NCBI RefSeq assembly: GCF_900699015.1
Contig: NZ_LR217737.1
Location: 496,001-560,000 of the forward strand
Length of the DNA stretch: 64,000 bases
Origin: Erwinia_E haradaeae_E
GTDB taxonomy: Bacteria > Pseudomonadota > Gammaproteobacteria > Enterobacterales > Enterobacteriaceae
Direction of reading: 5' to 3'
The translations under genes and the position numbers were made by a program. The notes under the pieces were generated by a model. It was not told where the DNA came from and ran no database searches. It worked only from the letters and a program-made list of their open reading frames with translations. Of this stretch, positions 9,589 through 20,673 are shown in pieces. How positions within the stretch are numbered: position 1 is the first letter of the stretch; every line of letters starts with the position of its first letter.

Positions 9589-11007
9589 TTATATTTTTAA
9601 ATTGAGTAAATCAGTAATACTACCTTCAAAAATTTCAGAAGCAAGACCAATTGATTCATGTAAGGTAGGATGTGAATGAATAGTTAAAGCGATATCTGCT
9701 GCATCACAACCCATCTCAATTGCTAAAGTAATCTCACCCAATAATTCACCACTATTTACACCAACAACTGCACCACCAATAATACGATGCGTGGTTTTAT
9801 CAAAAATTAATTTTGTCATGCCATTTCCGCAGTTAGAAGCTATAGCTCGACCTGAGGCTGTCCAAGGGAATATAGAAGTTTCATAACATATTCCCTGTTC
9901 CTTTGCTTCTTTTTCAGTCACTCCTACCCAACCAACCTCTGGATCTGTATAAGCAATAGATGGAATTGCTTTTGGATCAAAGTAATATTTTTTACCGGCA
10001 ATTACTTCAGCAGCTATATGCCCTTCATGTATGCCCTTATGTGCTAACATTGGTTGACCTACTATGTCGCCAATCGCAAAAATATGAGGGACATTAGTAC
10101 GCATCTGTTTGTCGACTAAAATAAAACCACGATTACTCACCGTTACTCCAGCCTGATTAAGATCCAAACAATTTCCGTTAGGTTTTCGTCCAATTGCCAC
10201 AAGTATAGCATCATAACGCTGTGGCTTAGATGGCGCTTTTCCCCCTGTCATAAAAACGTAGAGCCCATCATTTTTTGCTTCTATATTCGTGACTTTGGTT
10301 TCTAATATCAGGTTAAATTTCTTTGAGATTTGTCCAGTAAAGGTTTTAATGATATCTTTATCTACATTAGGTATTACTTGATCACATATTTCTATTACAT
10401 CAATTTTAGATCCTAAAGCATGATATATTGTTCCGATTTCTAGACCTATAGCCCCACCTCCTATCACTAAGAGATGATCTGGTATTTCCTTAAGTTGAAG
10501 TGCATCGGTAGAATCCCAAATGCGTGCATCTTTATATGAAGTCAATGGTATGTTTATAGCAGATGAGCCTGCTGCAATTATCGCATGATCAAAATTGATA
10601 ATTGTACTTACATTAGATTCTGTAGTGACTTTTATTGCATGTGTACTGGTAAATTTTCCCAAACCATGTACTACATTAACTTTACGGGCTTCTGCTAATT
10701 TAGCTAGACCACTCGTAAGCTGAGAGATGATCCTTGTTTTCCATTCACGAATTTTATCTAGGTTTAATTGTGGTTTTCCTATAGCAATGCCTTGCATAGC
10801 AAGCGCATCCCATTCTCCTATAACTTTAGCTATATGTAATAAAGTTTTTGATGGAATGCACCCAACATTAAGACATACGCCACCTAAGTTGCTATAACGC
10901 TCAACAAGAATTGTTGTAAGACCTAAATCTGCTGCACGAAATGCTGCGGAATAACCTGCTGGTCCAGCCCCAAGAACCACAACTTGGGTGTGAATTTCTT
11001 TACTCAT
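9589..11007 (-). CDS. lpd: Dihydrolipoamide dehydrogenase (E3)
   Basis: FAD enzyme that reoxidises dihydrolipoamide in the pyruvate and 2-oxoglutarate dehydrogenase complexes. It has 472 residues (E. coli 474). The FAD motif GAGPAG is at 13-18. The active disulfide is C45/C50 in GGVCLNVGCIPSK. An NAD-binding GGGAIGLEIG lies mid-protein, and the His-Glu pair is in HSHPTLHESIG near the C-terminus. Third gene of aceE-aceF-lpd, 137 bases after aceF, as in E. coli. No promoter or terminator is evident around it. Confidence 0.97.
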   Translation of the reverse strand: MSKEIHTQVVVLGAGPAGYSAAFRAADLGLTTILVERYSNLGGVCLNVGCIPSKTLLHIAKVIGEWDALAMQGIAIGKPQLNLDKIREWKTRIISQLTSGLAKLAEARKVNVVHGLGKFTSTHAIKVTTESNVSTIINFDHAIIAAGSSAINIPLTSYKDARIWDSTDALQLKEIPDHLLVIGGGAIGLEIGTIYHALGSKIDVIEICDQVIPNVDKDIIKTFTGQISKKFNLILETKVTNIEAKNDGLYVFMTGGKAPSKPQRYDAILVAIGRKPNGNCLDLNQAGVTVSNRGFILVDKQMRTNVPHIFAIGDIVGQPMLAHKGIHEGHIAAEVIAGKKYYFDPKAIPSIAYTDPEVGWVGVTEKEAKEQGICYETSIFPWTASGRAIASNCGNGMTKLIFDKTTHRIIGGAVVGVNSGELLGEITLAIEMGCDAADIALTIHSHPTLHESIGLASEIFEGSITDLLNLKI

Positions 11008-11144
11008 TAGAACCTCTTTATTACAATCTATAAGATAAGTCTATTTTTTAATGACTACTATAATATTTGATTATAGTTTATTTATATAAAATTTTTCTTA
11101 ATCTACATCACCCATACCATAGAATTTTATAACTAGAAATCTAT

Positions 11145-12368
11145 TTACATAATTAAATAACGAATATCAGCTACAGTATTTTTAATTATCGTAATAAATC
11201 GTGCAGCCTCGGCACCGTCAATTACACGATGATCAAAAGAAAGTGAAATAGGCATCATTAAGCGTGGTATAAATTTTTTACCATTCCATACTGGTTCTAT
11301 TTGAGATTTGGAGACACCTAGAATTGCAACTTCTGGGGCGTTAATAATCGGTGTAAAATAAGTAGTGCCTAAACCACCAAGACTAGAAATTGTAAAGCAA
11401 CCTCCATGGATATCGCTTGGAATTAATTTATTTAAACGAGCTTTATCGGCAACCTCAGTTAACTCACGAGCCAACTGCAGGATACCTTTTGTTTTCACCT
11501 TCTGGAAGACTGGAACTATTAAGCCATGCTTTGTTTCCACTGCTACACCAATATTGATATATTTTTTTAAAATTAATTTTTTTCTATCCGTAGATAGTGA
11601 ACTATTAAAATATGGCATTTTCTCTAGAGCTACAGCAATTGCTTTCATAATAAACACTACTGGAGTGATTTTCACATTAATATTTTGTTTAGCTATTAAA
11701 TTATTTTGATTTTTACGAAATACCTCTAATTCAGTAATATCGGTTTTATCAAAATGAGTTACATGTGGAATTGTTATCCAATTACGATGCAAGTTGTTAC
11801 CGGAGAGTTTTTGGATTCGACTGAGCTCAATTTCTTCAGTTTCACCAAAACTATTATAGTTAATGTTTGGTAATGAAAATTGTCCCAAAATAAATTTATT
11901 GTCTTCTTTAAATACTTCATTAGGCTGCATTATATTCTTTACATAATAGTCTATATCTTCTTTTAAAATCCGTTCTTTATTTCCACTACCTTGGATTTTA
12001 GATAGATCTATGCCTAATTCTCGTGCTAAACGGCGAATGAGAGGAGTAGCATGAACATCTTTGGTTGAGGTTATTAATGATGAAGATAGAATCTTTTTAT
12101 TTGGTTTTATATCTAATGCATCTAATTCTGGTGCATAGTCAACATTAAAAAACATGACTAACATGCCAGGGCTAACTTGATCACTAATTTTAACTTTAAT
12201 TTCTTGGACTATTCCTGTACATGGTGATGGAATTTCTATAGATGTTTTTTCAGTTTCAACAGTTAAAATTGATTGATCAATTGTAACTCGGTCTCCAACT
12301 TTCACGAGGATTTCAGTAACTTCTGCGATATCTGTTCCAATATCAGGCACATGTATCTTAATATCCAT
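11145..12368 (-). CDS. aceF: Pyruvate dehydrogenase E2 (dihydrolipoamide acetyltransferase), single lipoyl domain
   Basis: Core of the pyruvate dehydrogenase complex, which moves acetyl groups from lipoamide to CoA. Domains in order: one lipoyl domain (1-75, lipoyl Lys K41 in ETEKTSIEIPSP), a linker, the peripheral-subunit-binding domain (about 106-144, HATPLIRRLARELGI), and the catalytic domain (about 175-407) with H380 in the DHRVIDG motif. E. coli AceF has three lipoyl domains and 630 residues, while this has 407. Two lipoyl repeats are missing, as known from other reduced symbionts and as tolerated experimentally in E. coli. The ATG is preceded by GAGGTAATAGGAT. It starts 13 bases after aceE. 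Confidence 0.95.
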   Translation of the reverse strand: MDIKIHVPDIGTDIAEVTEILVKVGDRVTIDQSILTVETEKTSIEIPSPCTGIVQEIKVKISDQVSPGMLVMFFNVDYAPELDALDIKPNKKILSSSLITSTKDVHATPLIRRLARELGIDLSKIQGSGNKERILKEDIDYYVKNIMQPNEVFKEDNKFILGQFSLPNINYNSFGETEEIELSRIQKLSGNNLHRNWITIPHVTHFDKTDITELEVFRKNQNNLIAKQNINVKITPVVFIMKAIAVALEKMPYFNSSLSTDRKKLILKKYINIGVAVETKHGLIVPVFQKVKTKGILQLARELTEVADKARLNKLIPSDIHGGCFTISSLGGLGTTYFTPIINAPEVAILGVSKSQIEPVWNGKKFIPRLMMPISLSFDHRVIDGAEAARFITIIKNTVADIRYLIM

Positions 12369-12381
12369 ATCCTATTACCTC

Positions 12382-15045
12382 TTACGCCAAAGCCGGGTTA
12401 ATTTTATTAATATTAATTTCAAATTTTTCAATGGCCTCAGCTACTACTTTTTTCTTTATATCTCCATTTTCAGCTAGTGCACTAAGTGCTGCAACTACTA
12501 TGTAATAGGCGCTAATTTCAAAATAATCACGTAGGTTCTCCCGGCTATCTGAGAGACCAAATCCATCAGTCCCTAATACACGATAAATATTAGAGGGAAT
12601 AAAGTTACGTACTTGTTCAGCGAATAACTTCATGTAGTCAGTAACAGCTATAGCTGGTCTATCATTTAAAATCTGAGTAATGTATGGTATATGAGGTGTT
12701 GAAATTGGATGTAGCATATTCCATCGCTCACAGTTCTGGCCATCTCGAGCCAATTCTGTAAATGAGGTGACACTATATACGCTTGAACTAATTTTATAAT
12801 GTTCTGATAAAATTTTTGCTGCTATACGAACATGGCGTAGGATAGAACCTGATCCTAAAAGTTGTATTTCTCCTTTTTCCTCCCTTATAGTTTCTATCTT
12901 GTAGATACCTTTTCGAATACCGTATTCGGCTCCTTTTGGCATTGTTGGCATATGGTACTTTTCATTTCCTGTAGTGATATAATAAAAAACGTTCTCCTGT
13001 TTGGCACCATACATACGAGTCAGTCCGTCATGTATAATGACTGCTATCTCATAAGCATAAGCTGGATCCCATGAAATACAGTTAGGAATAGTCAGAGCGT
13101 GTAAGTGGCTATGACCATCTCCGTGTTGGAGCCCTTCTCCATTAAGAGTCGTTCGACCTGCAGTTCCACCAATGAGGAAACCGCGTGCTTGCTGGTCGCC
13201 AGCAGCCCAAAGTAGATCACCAATACGCTGGAAACCAAACATGGAATAATAAATATAAAATGGGATCATAGGTAGATTGTTGCTACTATATGATGTAGCT
13301 GCAGCGAGCCATGACGCTCCAGCTCCTAGCTCATTTATCCCTTCTTGTAGGATTTGACCTGTTTTTTCTTCTTTATAATATGCAACTTGCTCACGGTCTG
13401 GTGGACAATATTGCTGACCAGTTGAGTTATATATACCAATCTGACGGAATAAACCTTCCATACCAAATGTACGCGCTTCGTCAGCAATAATTGGTACTAG
13501 TTTCTCCTTAATTGAATCAGTTTTTAACAAAAGATTTAATGTTCGTATAAATGCAAGAGTAGTTGATATTTCTTTAGATTGCTCAGTTAAAAGATGGTTA
13601 AAGTTTTCTAATATTGGTATTAAAATAGTTGTATTAAATACTTCCTTACGTGCTGGTAAGTATCCACCTAGTTTAATTCGTTGATTATGAAGATAATTGT
13701 ATTCATCTGAATTCTTTTCAAGAGTTAGATAAGGTAAGTTTTTAATTTTATCATTATTAATTGGAATATTGAATCGGTCACGTATAGCACGCAGGTGCTC
13801 TATGCTTATTTGTTTTACTTGGTGAGCAATATTTTGACCTTCAGCGATGGGACCCATACCATAACCTTTAATGGTATGAGCTAATATTACTACAGGCTGA
13901 CCTTGAGTTTCTTTTGCTTGTTTCAGTGCAGCATACATTTTTTTCGGATCATGACCTCCTCGATCAAGAGACCAGATTTCATCGTCAGTCATATCTTCTA
14001 CTATCTTTAATGTTTCTGGATGCTTTCCGAAAAAATGTTGTCGTATGTAGGATCCATTTTTAGATTTAAAAGTTTGGTAGTCACCATCCACAGTTTCGTT
14101 CATTAATTGTACTAGTTTATCGCTAGTATCTTTATAAAACAGCGGGTCCCATTTACTGCCCCAGATTACTTTGATTACCTTCCATCCTGCCCCAGAAAAA
14201 ACCCCTGCCAATTCGTTAATTATCTTTCCATTTCCTATGACTGGACCGTCTAGTCGTTGAAGATTACAGTTAATGATAAAAATTAAGTTATCTAATTTTT
14301 CTCTGGTTGCTATTGTAATGGCTCCCTTAGATTCTGGTTCATCCATCTCACCGTCTCCAAGAAAAGCATAAACTGTTTGTTTAGATGTATCTTTTAGATT
14401 ACGATTTAGAAGGTATTTTAAAAATTTAGCTTGATAAATAGCGCCTATAGCTCCTAAACCCATTGAAACAGTTGGAAATTGCCAAAAACTGGGCATTAGT
14501 TGAGGGTGTGGATAAGAAGGTAGGCCACACCCTGCTACTTCCTGACGAAAATTATTCATTTGTTGTTCACTAAGGCGTCCTTCAAGAAAGGCTCGAGCAT
14601 ACACACCTGGAGAAGAGTGACCCTGAAAATAAACGAGATCACCACCATCTTCTTCAGTGCTTGCTCGGAAAAAATGATTAAAGCATACTTCATATAAAGT
14701 GGCAGCCGACTGAAAGGAAGCTATATGTCCACCTAATCCTAAGTTTTTTTGTGAAGCTCGTAAAACAGTTATAATTGCATTCCAGCGTACTGCAGAACAA
14801 ATTCTATCCTCTAAAATAATGTCTCCGGGATACTCTGGTTCATCTTGTACTGGGATAGAATTTACATAGCGATTATCTAATTGATGAAGAGGTATCTTTA
14901 TACCACTTGTATGAGCAACTTCTAATACTTGATTAATCAAATATTTCGCACGCTCAGCTCCTTCTACACGTATTACTGATCTTATTGAGTCTACCCAATC
15001 ACCTGTTTCGGCCGGATCTGAGTCATAGTATAAGGGTTCTGACAT
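12382..15045 (-). CDS. aceE: Pyruvate dehydrogenase E1 component
   Basis: Thiamine-diphosphate enzyme that decarboxylates pyruvate and acetylates the lipoyl arm of AceF. It has 887 residues, exactly the E. coli length. Visible features are YFQGHSSPGVYARAFLEGRL, the ThDP/Mg motif beginning GDGEMDEPES and ending near NLQRLDG, and GFQRIGDLLWAAGDQQARGF in the middle domain. The C-terminal domain ends normally. First gene of aceE-aceF-lpd. In E. coli the operon starts with the regulator pdhR. No pdhR is seen upstream, only a 1.2-kb empty spacer, so PdhR control is probably lost. Confidence 0.98.
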   Translation of the reverse strand: MSEPLYYDSDPAETGDWVDSIRSVIRVEGAERAKYLINQVLEVAHTSGIKIPLHQLDNRYVNSIPVQDEPEYPGDIILEDRICSAVRWNAIITVLRASQKNLGLGGHIASFQSAATLYEVCFNHFFRASTEEDGGDLVYFQGHSSPGVYARAFLEGRLSEQQMNNFRQEVAGCGLPSYPHPQLMPSFWQFPTVSMGLGAIGAIYQAKFLKYLLNRNLKDTSKQTVYAFLGDGEMDEPESKGAITIATREKLDNLIFIINCNLQRLDGPVIGNGKIINELAGVFSGAGWKVIKVIWGSKWDPLFYKDTSDKLVQLMNETVDGDYQTFKSKNGSYIRQHFFGKHPETLKIVEDMTDDEIWSLDRGGHDPKKMYAALKQAKETQGQPVVILAHTIKGYGMGPIAEGQNIAHQVKQISIEHLRAIRDRFNIPINNDKIKNLPYLTLEKNSDEYNYLHNQRIKLGGYLPARKEVFNTTILIPILENFNHLLTEQSKEISTTLAFIRTLNLLLKTDSIKEKLVPIIADEARTFGMEGLFRQIGIYNSTGQQYCPPDREQVAYYKEEKTGQILQEGINELGAGASWLAAATSYSSNNLPMIPFYIYYSMFGFQRIGDLLWAAGDQQARGFLIGGTAGRTTLNGEGLQHGDGHSHLHALTIPNCISWDPAYAYEIAVIIHDGLTRMYGAKQENVFYYITTGNEKYHMPTMPKGAEYGIRKGIYKIETIREEKGEIQLLGSGSILRHVRIAAKILSEHYKISSSVYSVTSFTELARDGQNCERWNMLHPISTPHIPYITQILNDRPAIAVTDYMKLFAEQVRNFIPSNIYRVLGTDGFGLSDSRENLRDYFEISAYYIVVAALSALAENGDIKKKVVAEAIEKFEININKINPALA

Positions 15046-16286
15046 AGGGATCTTCCTTGTTTCTGTTTGATGAGCTTTATGTCGTTTAAAGCATTTATCT
15101 TTATATATGTTGTATTTTATAGAGAGTAAAAAGAGATGAGTATCTTAATTCCTACATAGTTATATCGAATTTAAAGTATTTAGCTTCTATATTTATGGCA
15201 AGAGATTTTTACTGAATAAGTATTTATACTGTATATTTTAGTAATCAATACATATTAAATTCAGATCTGTGATCTACATGATATCAAGGGTTAAATACAG
15301 ATTTTTTAGATAGATCTTAGATATTCCATTATATACAACATATTAATTTATATGTTATTTATAGAACTAAGAAATATGGAAAGATATGCGTGACTTAATT
15401 GTATAAGCTCAAAGCATACTTAAGTATCATTACTTAAATTTATTATAGTGATTTAATTGTCTGATTTGTCATATATTAATCCTTTTATCTTGAATACAAT
15501 CTATTTTCTTCTTTTCAATCCACTCCTATTGTCTGAGCGTGATTCATTTATCGATCTTTTTTTCTTAATATCACCAACATAAGTAGATTTATTTTATATA
15601 ACTATTGATAAAAATTATTTAACGAATATAAATGAAATATGTAATATCTTGCTAACTTCTTAAAAAATAGAATTCTTTTGTATACACGCATCCAACTATT
15701 CTTTAAGTTATTTCTTGGTATATAAAACCATGCAATATATGAATGTTAGAACAGAGGTATTTATTAGATAATTAAAGAAATGATGTGATGACATCATAAA
15801 GCATACTGACGTTTTATATAGCTCTAAATAACTGAAAATAGAATAATAAATAGACTATTGATTTATAATTACATTACAATTATCACTTTCGGTTATTGTA
15901 AGAATAATCATTCTACAATCTATCTACAGAACTAGAAATTAGATATTACATATGTAATACTATAATATATGATATTAAAGAGATATATGTAAGGATTATG
16001 ATTTATTTTTCTCAATTATTATCTATAAAATAGATTAGTAATTATTACTTATAATCTATTCGTTCTATTTTTTAGACTAGAGAATTGGTTAGTAACATTC
16101 TTAATACTATGATTTTATATTTTTCGTATGTCTTTCTAGAGGAAATTAGAATTTTATTATTTAAATTATTAGTAATAGATATATCATTACTTTTATATCT
16201 ATACTATAAAATGATCTATTTTATACCTTATTTAAAATATTATTACTATAAATGAGTAAATGACTTTTGATATTAATTGGTAAGTT
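15046..16286. other. Empty spacer between aceE and ubiD
   Basis: About 1.24 kb between divergent genes, AT-rich and closed in all frames. It must hold the promoters of both aceE and ubiD, but none stands out from the background. There is a 7-bp hairpin ATGATGT/ACATCAT near 15780. No trace of pdhR is recognised. Confidence 0.45.
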
Positions 16287-17750
16287 ATGAAATATAAAGA
16301 CCTACGAGAGTTCCTTTCTTTTCTAGAAGAAAAGGGGGAATTAAGACGTATTAAACAAGTAATTGATCCTAATCTTGAAATGACTGAAGTTGCTGATCGT
16401 GTATTACAACTCGGTGGACCAGCTCTATTATTTGAAAATCCAAAAGGTTATGATATGCCTGTTTTATGTAATTTATTTGGTACACTTGATCGTGTAGCAA
16501 TGGGTATGGGGAAAAAAAATTTTCAAGCTTTGCGTGAAGTAGGTCGTTTAATCGCTTTTTTAAAAGAACCTGAGCCATTCAGTGGTTTGCGCGATTTTTA
16601 TAATAAAATTCCACATTGGAAGCAAGCGTTGAATATGACAACTAAGCGTCTTCGTAATGCTCCTTGTCAAGAGAAAATTTGGTTTGGGAAAGATGTTGAT
16701 TTAATGCGTTTTCCAATAATGAGATGCTGGCCTGGCGATATAGCACCGTTAGTGACATGGGGGTTAACCATTACACGAGGTCCAAATAAAGAACGACAAA
16801 ATCTTGCTATTTATCGGCAGCAAGTAATAAGCACTAATAAGCTTATTATACGATGGCTACCTCATCGAAGTGGTGCATTAGATTTCCAGGATTGGAATCA
16901 GAAGTATAATGAGAAGCGTTTCCCTGTTTCTGTAGCGCTTGGAGCTGATCCAGCTACTATACTTGGAGCGGTAGTACCAATTCCAGATAATTTTTCAGAA
17001 TATTCATTTGCTGGGCTTATACGTGGTGCACATACTGAAGTTGTTAAATCTATATCTAATGATTTAGAAGTTCCAGCTAGAGCAGAAATTATTTTAGAGG
17101 GATATATTGAGCCAGGTGAAATGGCATCTGAAGGTCCTTACGGTGATCACACTGGCTACTATAATGAAATAGATAAATTCCCTGTTTTGACTGTTACTCA
17201 CATCACTCAACGTCATGCAGCAATATATCATTCTACCTATACTGGACGCCCCCCAGATGAACCATCGATTTTAGGTGTAGCACTTAATGAGGTCTTCATA
17301 CCTATTTTACAAAAACAGTTTCCAGAGATTGTTGATTTTTATCTTCCACCAGAAGGATGTTCCTACCGCTTAGCAATTCTAACTATTAGAAAGAAATATG
17401 TTGGTCACGCAAAAGTTATTATGATGGGAGTGTGGTCGTTTCTTCGGCAATTTATGTATACAAAGTTTATCATAATCTGTGATGATGATATTAATGCTCG
17501 GGACTGGAAGGATGTTATTTGGGCGATGACTACACGAGTGGATCCACTACGTGACACAGTCATGATGGATCAGATGCCAATTGATTATCTTGATTTTTCT
17601 TCTCCAGTTTCCGGATTAGGATCAAAAATTGGGATAGACGCGACCAATAAGTGGGCTGGTGAAACTAAACGAATGTGGGGCATGCCTATCAAGAAAGATC
17701 CTGTTGTCACTGCTCATATAGATAAAATTTGGGATTCATTAGGTATATAA
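16287..17750 (+). CDS. ubiD: 3-octaprenyl-4-hydroxybenzoate decarboxylase UbiD
   Basis: Decarboxylates the octaprenyl-hydroxybenzoate intermediate in ubiquinone synthesis, using prenylated FMN made by UbiX. It has 487 residues (E. coli 497). The family hallmarks are present: MKYKDLREFLSFLEEKGELRRI at the N-terminus, EGPYGDHTGYYNE, and the DDDINARDWKDVIWAMTTRVDP region. A GGTAAG precedes the ATG. It stands alone. In E. coli the next gene is fre, which is not here. UbiX and the other ubi genes lie outside this window. Confidence 0.97.
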   Translation: MKYKDLREFLSFLEEKGELRRIKQVIDPNLEMTEVADRVLQLGGPALLFENPKGYDMPVLCNLFGTLDRVAMGMGKKNFQALREVGRLIAFLKEPEPFSGLRDFYNKIPHWKQALNMTTKRLRNAPCQEKIWFGKDVDLMRFPIMRCWPGDIAPLVTWGLTITRGPNKERQNLAIYRQQVISTNKLIIRWLPHRSGALDFQDWNQKYNEKRFPVSVALGADPATILGAVVPIPDNFSEYSFAGLIRGAHTEVVKSISNDLEVPARAEIILEGYIEPGEMASEGPYGDHTGYYNEIDKFPVLTVTHITQRHAAIYHSTYTGRPPDEPSILGVALNEVFIPILQKQFPEIVDFYLPPEGCSYRLAILTIRKKYVGHAKVIMMGVWSFLRQFMYTKFIIICDDDINARDWKDVIWAMTTRVDPLRDTVMMDQMPIDYLDFSSPVSGLGSKIGIDATNKWAGETKRMWGMPIKKDPVVTAHIDKIWDSLGI

Positions 17751-19923
17751 CTATATAATCCTTTAGAGTTTCAATACTGATAAGCTACATCTACAATTAC
17801 TCTCTAGAATTTCCAGTGGAAGTTGTACTGGTTAAGTTCTCTCAATAAAGAATCTTAATTCTAATTATTGATCGTATTTTATACAGATCAAAAAATCTTT
17901 TGTATTTTCATTTTAATTAATATTGGTGACTCTGAGTAGATCATCACCATTTGTTTTTTTACATTATTTTAGTGTTGATGGAAAAAAGATATGTGAATTA
18001 TCTGTATAGCTTTTAATTTAAACTATAGTGTTATCGCTATAATATAGTATCGTAATACGATACATCAGGTTACGATTGACATATCGTGTGGTAATTCTTG
18101 ATTAAGAAAGGAAATAGGTCAGATATCATACATAATGATAGCTCTAACTAATTTGTCTTATTTCTTTTCAAATTTGTTATGATATCAGTCCAATAAATTG
18201 TATTAAAAATGTTTCTACATATTATATTTAGTGTTAATTTAGGAATCTTTATGAGTTAGATTTATTTAATAATCTTTTTATAAATAGTCTCTATCTTATG
18301 GTAGTGTCTCATGTTCAAGCTAGAGGAAACATGCGTGAATAGTTCAAATATCTCTGTTAATATTACAGATTCTTAAGATTGATTATAGTATGGTATTTAA
18401 AAATCATATTTCTATTCCATATTTTTAATCTATAAAATAACATGCATAAATATTTATATGTTTTATGAATAAATTAAAAAATTTATTTTTATACTTTATC
18501 TATTATTTTATTTAGTAGATACAGGATATTATAGACTCATATTATCGTATGAATAGAAATAGATTTTTTACTTTAATTGCAGAGATCTATTTAGGTGATT
18601 GAAGGTAGTTTAATTAGAGTATATCCTGATTGTGTTAAGAATCAAGATGTAATAAATATAGTTTATATCAAAAATATCATTGTATATTGATATCAATGCT
18701 GACCTAATGATTCTTGATTTATAAGGGGGTTTATATATTGAACTTATATATTTAATAATAAGATTCAATATGTATGTTTTTATTTTTATAAGGATTAGAA
18801 TCCTCTAATAGTGAATAAGAATAAATTTCAAAATCTAGACAAAATCAGTAAAATCCAATGTATTTATTGCATGATATAAATGTGTTATAAATACTCTAGG
18901 AGATATGATGGTATTATTTATTGTTCTAGATACAGTAGGTTCGTGATTAGTAGTTTCTATGAGATGTAAATATTAGAATGGATCATATAAATTCTTTAAG
19001 ATAATGTATATATCTAAGTTTACTTACTGATTTTTTGAATTATATTAACAAGTACTAATTTTAGTAATTTTTACTATGTTTAGTGTGGATGAACAGGAAA
19101 AATAGTAAATGTTATTAGCATGTACTTTAATAGTTGTATTGCAGAATAACATTGAGAAAAAGAGTCGGATATTTAAGTTGTATTCTATTTAATCACATCT
19201 TCTGCTAATGAATGGAATTATATAGTTGTTATTATGTCTAATAAGCTTTGTAATAAAGATAAGGTTGACTTTAGAATCTGCGTGTTTAAGTTTAATGAAT
19301 TATTATTTATTGAAATGAAATATAAAGGAATGAATTTATAGTGTTAATAACGTGTGATCTTTATCAATATTGAATAAATAAATGAGATCATATCCTTAAG
19401 TCATATAATTTTTAGTAGTATGTTTTACTAATGTATTCTATAGAAAGATTTCTATCGTTGTACAATTAAACTCAAATATCTGTAATTTATCTAACTCTAT
19501 GATATTTAAATTATAAATTATGACAATACCATATGAAATTTATTATCCTAAGAAATAATTCTATATAAGAATAAGTGATCTTGATTTTTATTTTTTTTAA
19601 AAATATAAGATATATGTTAAATATTATAGTAATCTTTAAGATGATTAAAACATGCTGTATCCACTTTCCCGTAAGTGTAGATCATAATTACGGAGGATAA
19701 GGTGGTTATGTATGATTAGTTTAAAGATTTTTATATTCCTAGAAAATAATAGGATGATGAAATAGATATTTGATATTTCTATAATACTCTAGAACAGAGT
19801 GGACCTGTTTAAGTTAATCGAAATAATATGAATTCAGCTCTCAATACCCAAATAGATATCTGAAAGATATATAGGAAATGAGTCTAATATCGTGCAACTA
19901 AACAGTTTATAGATTAAACATCA
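17751..19923. other. Large empty spacer in the hemX-hemY slot
   Basis: About 2.17 kb without any gene lies between ubiD (+) and the end of hemD (-). In E. coli hemD is followed by hemX and hemY, together about 2.4 kb, which would fall here on the minus strand. I recognise no motif of either. Besides the terminator at 17924-17960 there are small palindromes, for example GTATCGT/ACGATAC at 18047-18063 and ATTGATATCAAT near 18688. Confidence 0.45.
17924..17960 (+). terminator. Rho-independent terminator after ubiD
   Basis: TGGTGA (17924-17929) pairs with TCACCA (17944-17949) across a 14-base loop, and is followed at once by TTTGTTTTTTT (17950-17960). It lies about 175 bases past the ubiD stop, on the same strand. 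The stem is short (6 bp) but half GC, which stands out in this spacer. Confidence 0.5.
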
Positions 19924-20673
19924 TTAAGAGAAATATAAAATTGTTTGTAATAATGAATTATTGTCTGCCTTATAGGAAATATTAATATCGATCCATCCAA
20001 GAGTATGTGCTAAGATTGCTAATCGTTTACTGACAACGATTAGACGACATTTTAATAACCATTCATTTCTATCTGTATCAGAAAAGAGATAATATAACTG
20101 TTTTAACATTGAGCCACTAGTTACTACCAATATAGTAATGCCTTTTTTTCTCCAACGTTGAGCTTCTGTAACCCCATGATAAGATTTTTCGCGACGCTGA
20201 TAACATTCCAGACATTCTACTTTTACGCCATAGTAGCGTAAGGTATTTTCTAGCAAATTTCTCCCACCATTACCACGCAGAACTAGAGCATATTTATCAG
20301 AAATATTATCTAAAGCTAAATTCTTAATTAGTATTTCACTTGTTTCCTGTGAGTGCGGCCACAATGCTTGATGTCCACTAATGTTATAAAATGCTAATGC
20401 TGTACTATGTCCTATTGCGTAGTAAGTTAACTTCTTGGGCCAGAAAAAATTTTCATTCATAAAACATATATTAGCGTAACGAACAGCATTTTGAGATAAA
20501 ATAAATACGAGGTCTCCTTGTCTTAATGTTTTTATTCTATTCGTTAATATATTTAACTGAGAACCTGGAGAAAATTCTATAAGTGGAAATGACCAGGCAC
20601 TACGTCCTTGATCACGTAGACGGCTGACTAGCTCGTCAGCTGATAAGGATGGACGAGTAACTAAAATACTCAT
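19924..20673 (-). CDS. hemD: Uroporphyrinogen-III synthase
   Basis: Cyclises hydroxymethylbilane to uroporphyrinogen III with inversion of ring D, on the way to haem and sirohaem. It has 249 residues (E. coli 246). The family is poorly conserved. The visible match is MSILVTRPSLSADELVSRLRDQG at the start, VFILSQNAVRYA, YAIGHSTALAF and VVTSGSMLKQL. The gene overlaps hemC by 4 bases (ATGA), implying translational coupling, and that context secures the call. hemX and hemY, which follow in E. coli, are absent. Confidence 0.93.
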   Translation of the reverse strand: MSILVTRPSLSADELVSRLRDQGRSAWSFPLIEFSPGSQLNILTNRIKTLRQGDLVFILSQNAVRYANICFMNENFFWPKKLTYYAIGHSTALAFYNISGHQALWPHSQETSEILIKNLALDNISDKYALVLRGNGGRNLLENTLRYYGVKVECLECYQRREKSYHGVTEAQRWRKKGITILVVTSGSMLKQLYYLFSDTDRNEWLLKCRLIVVSKRLAILAHTLGWIDINISYKADNNSLLQTILYFS

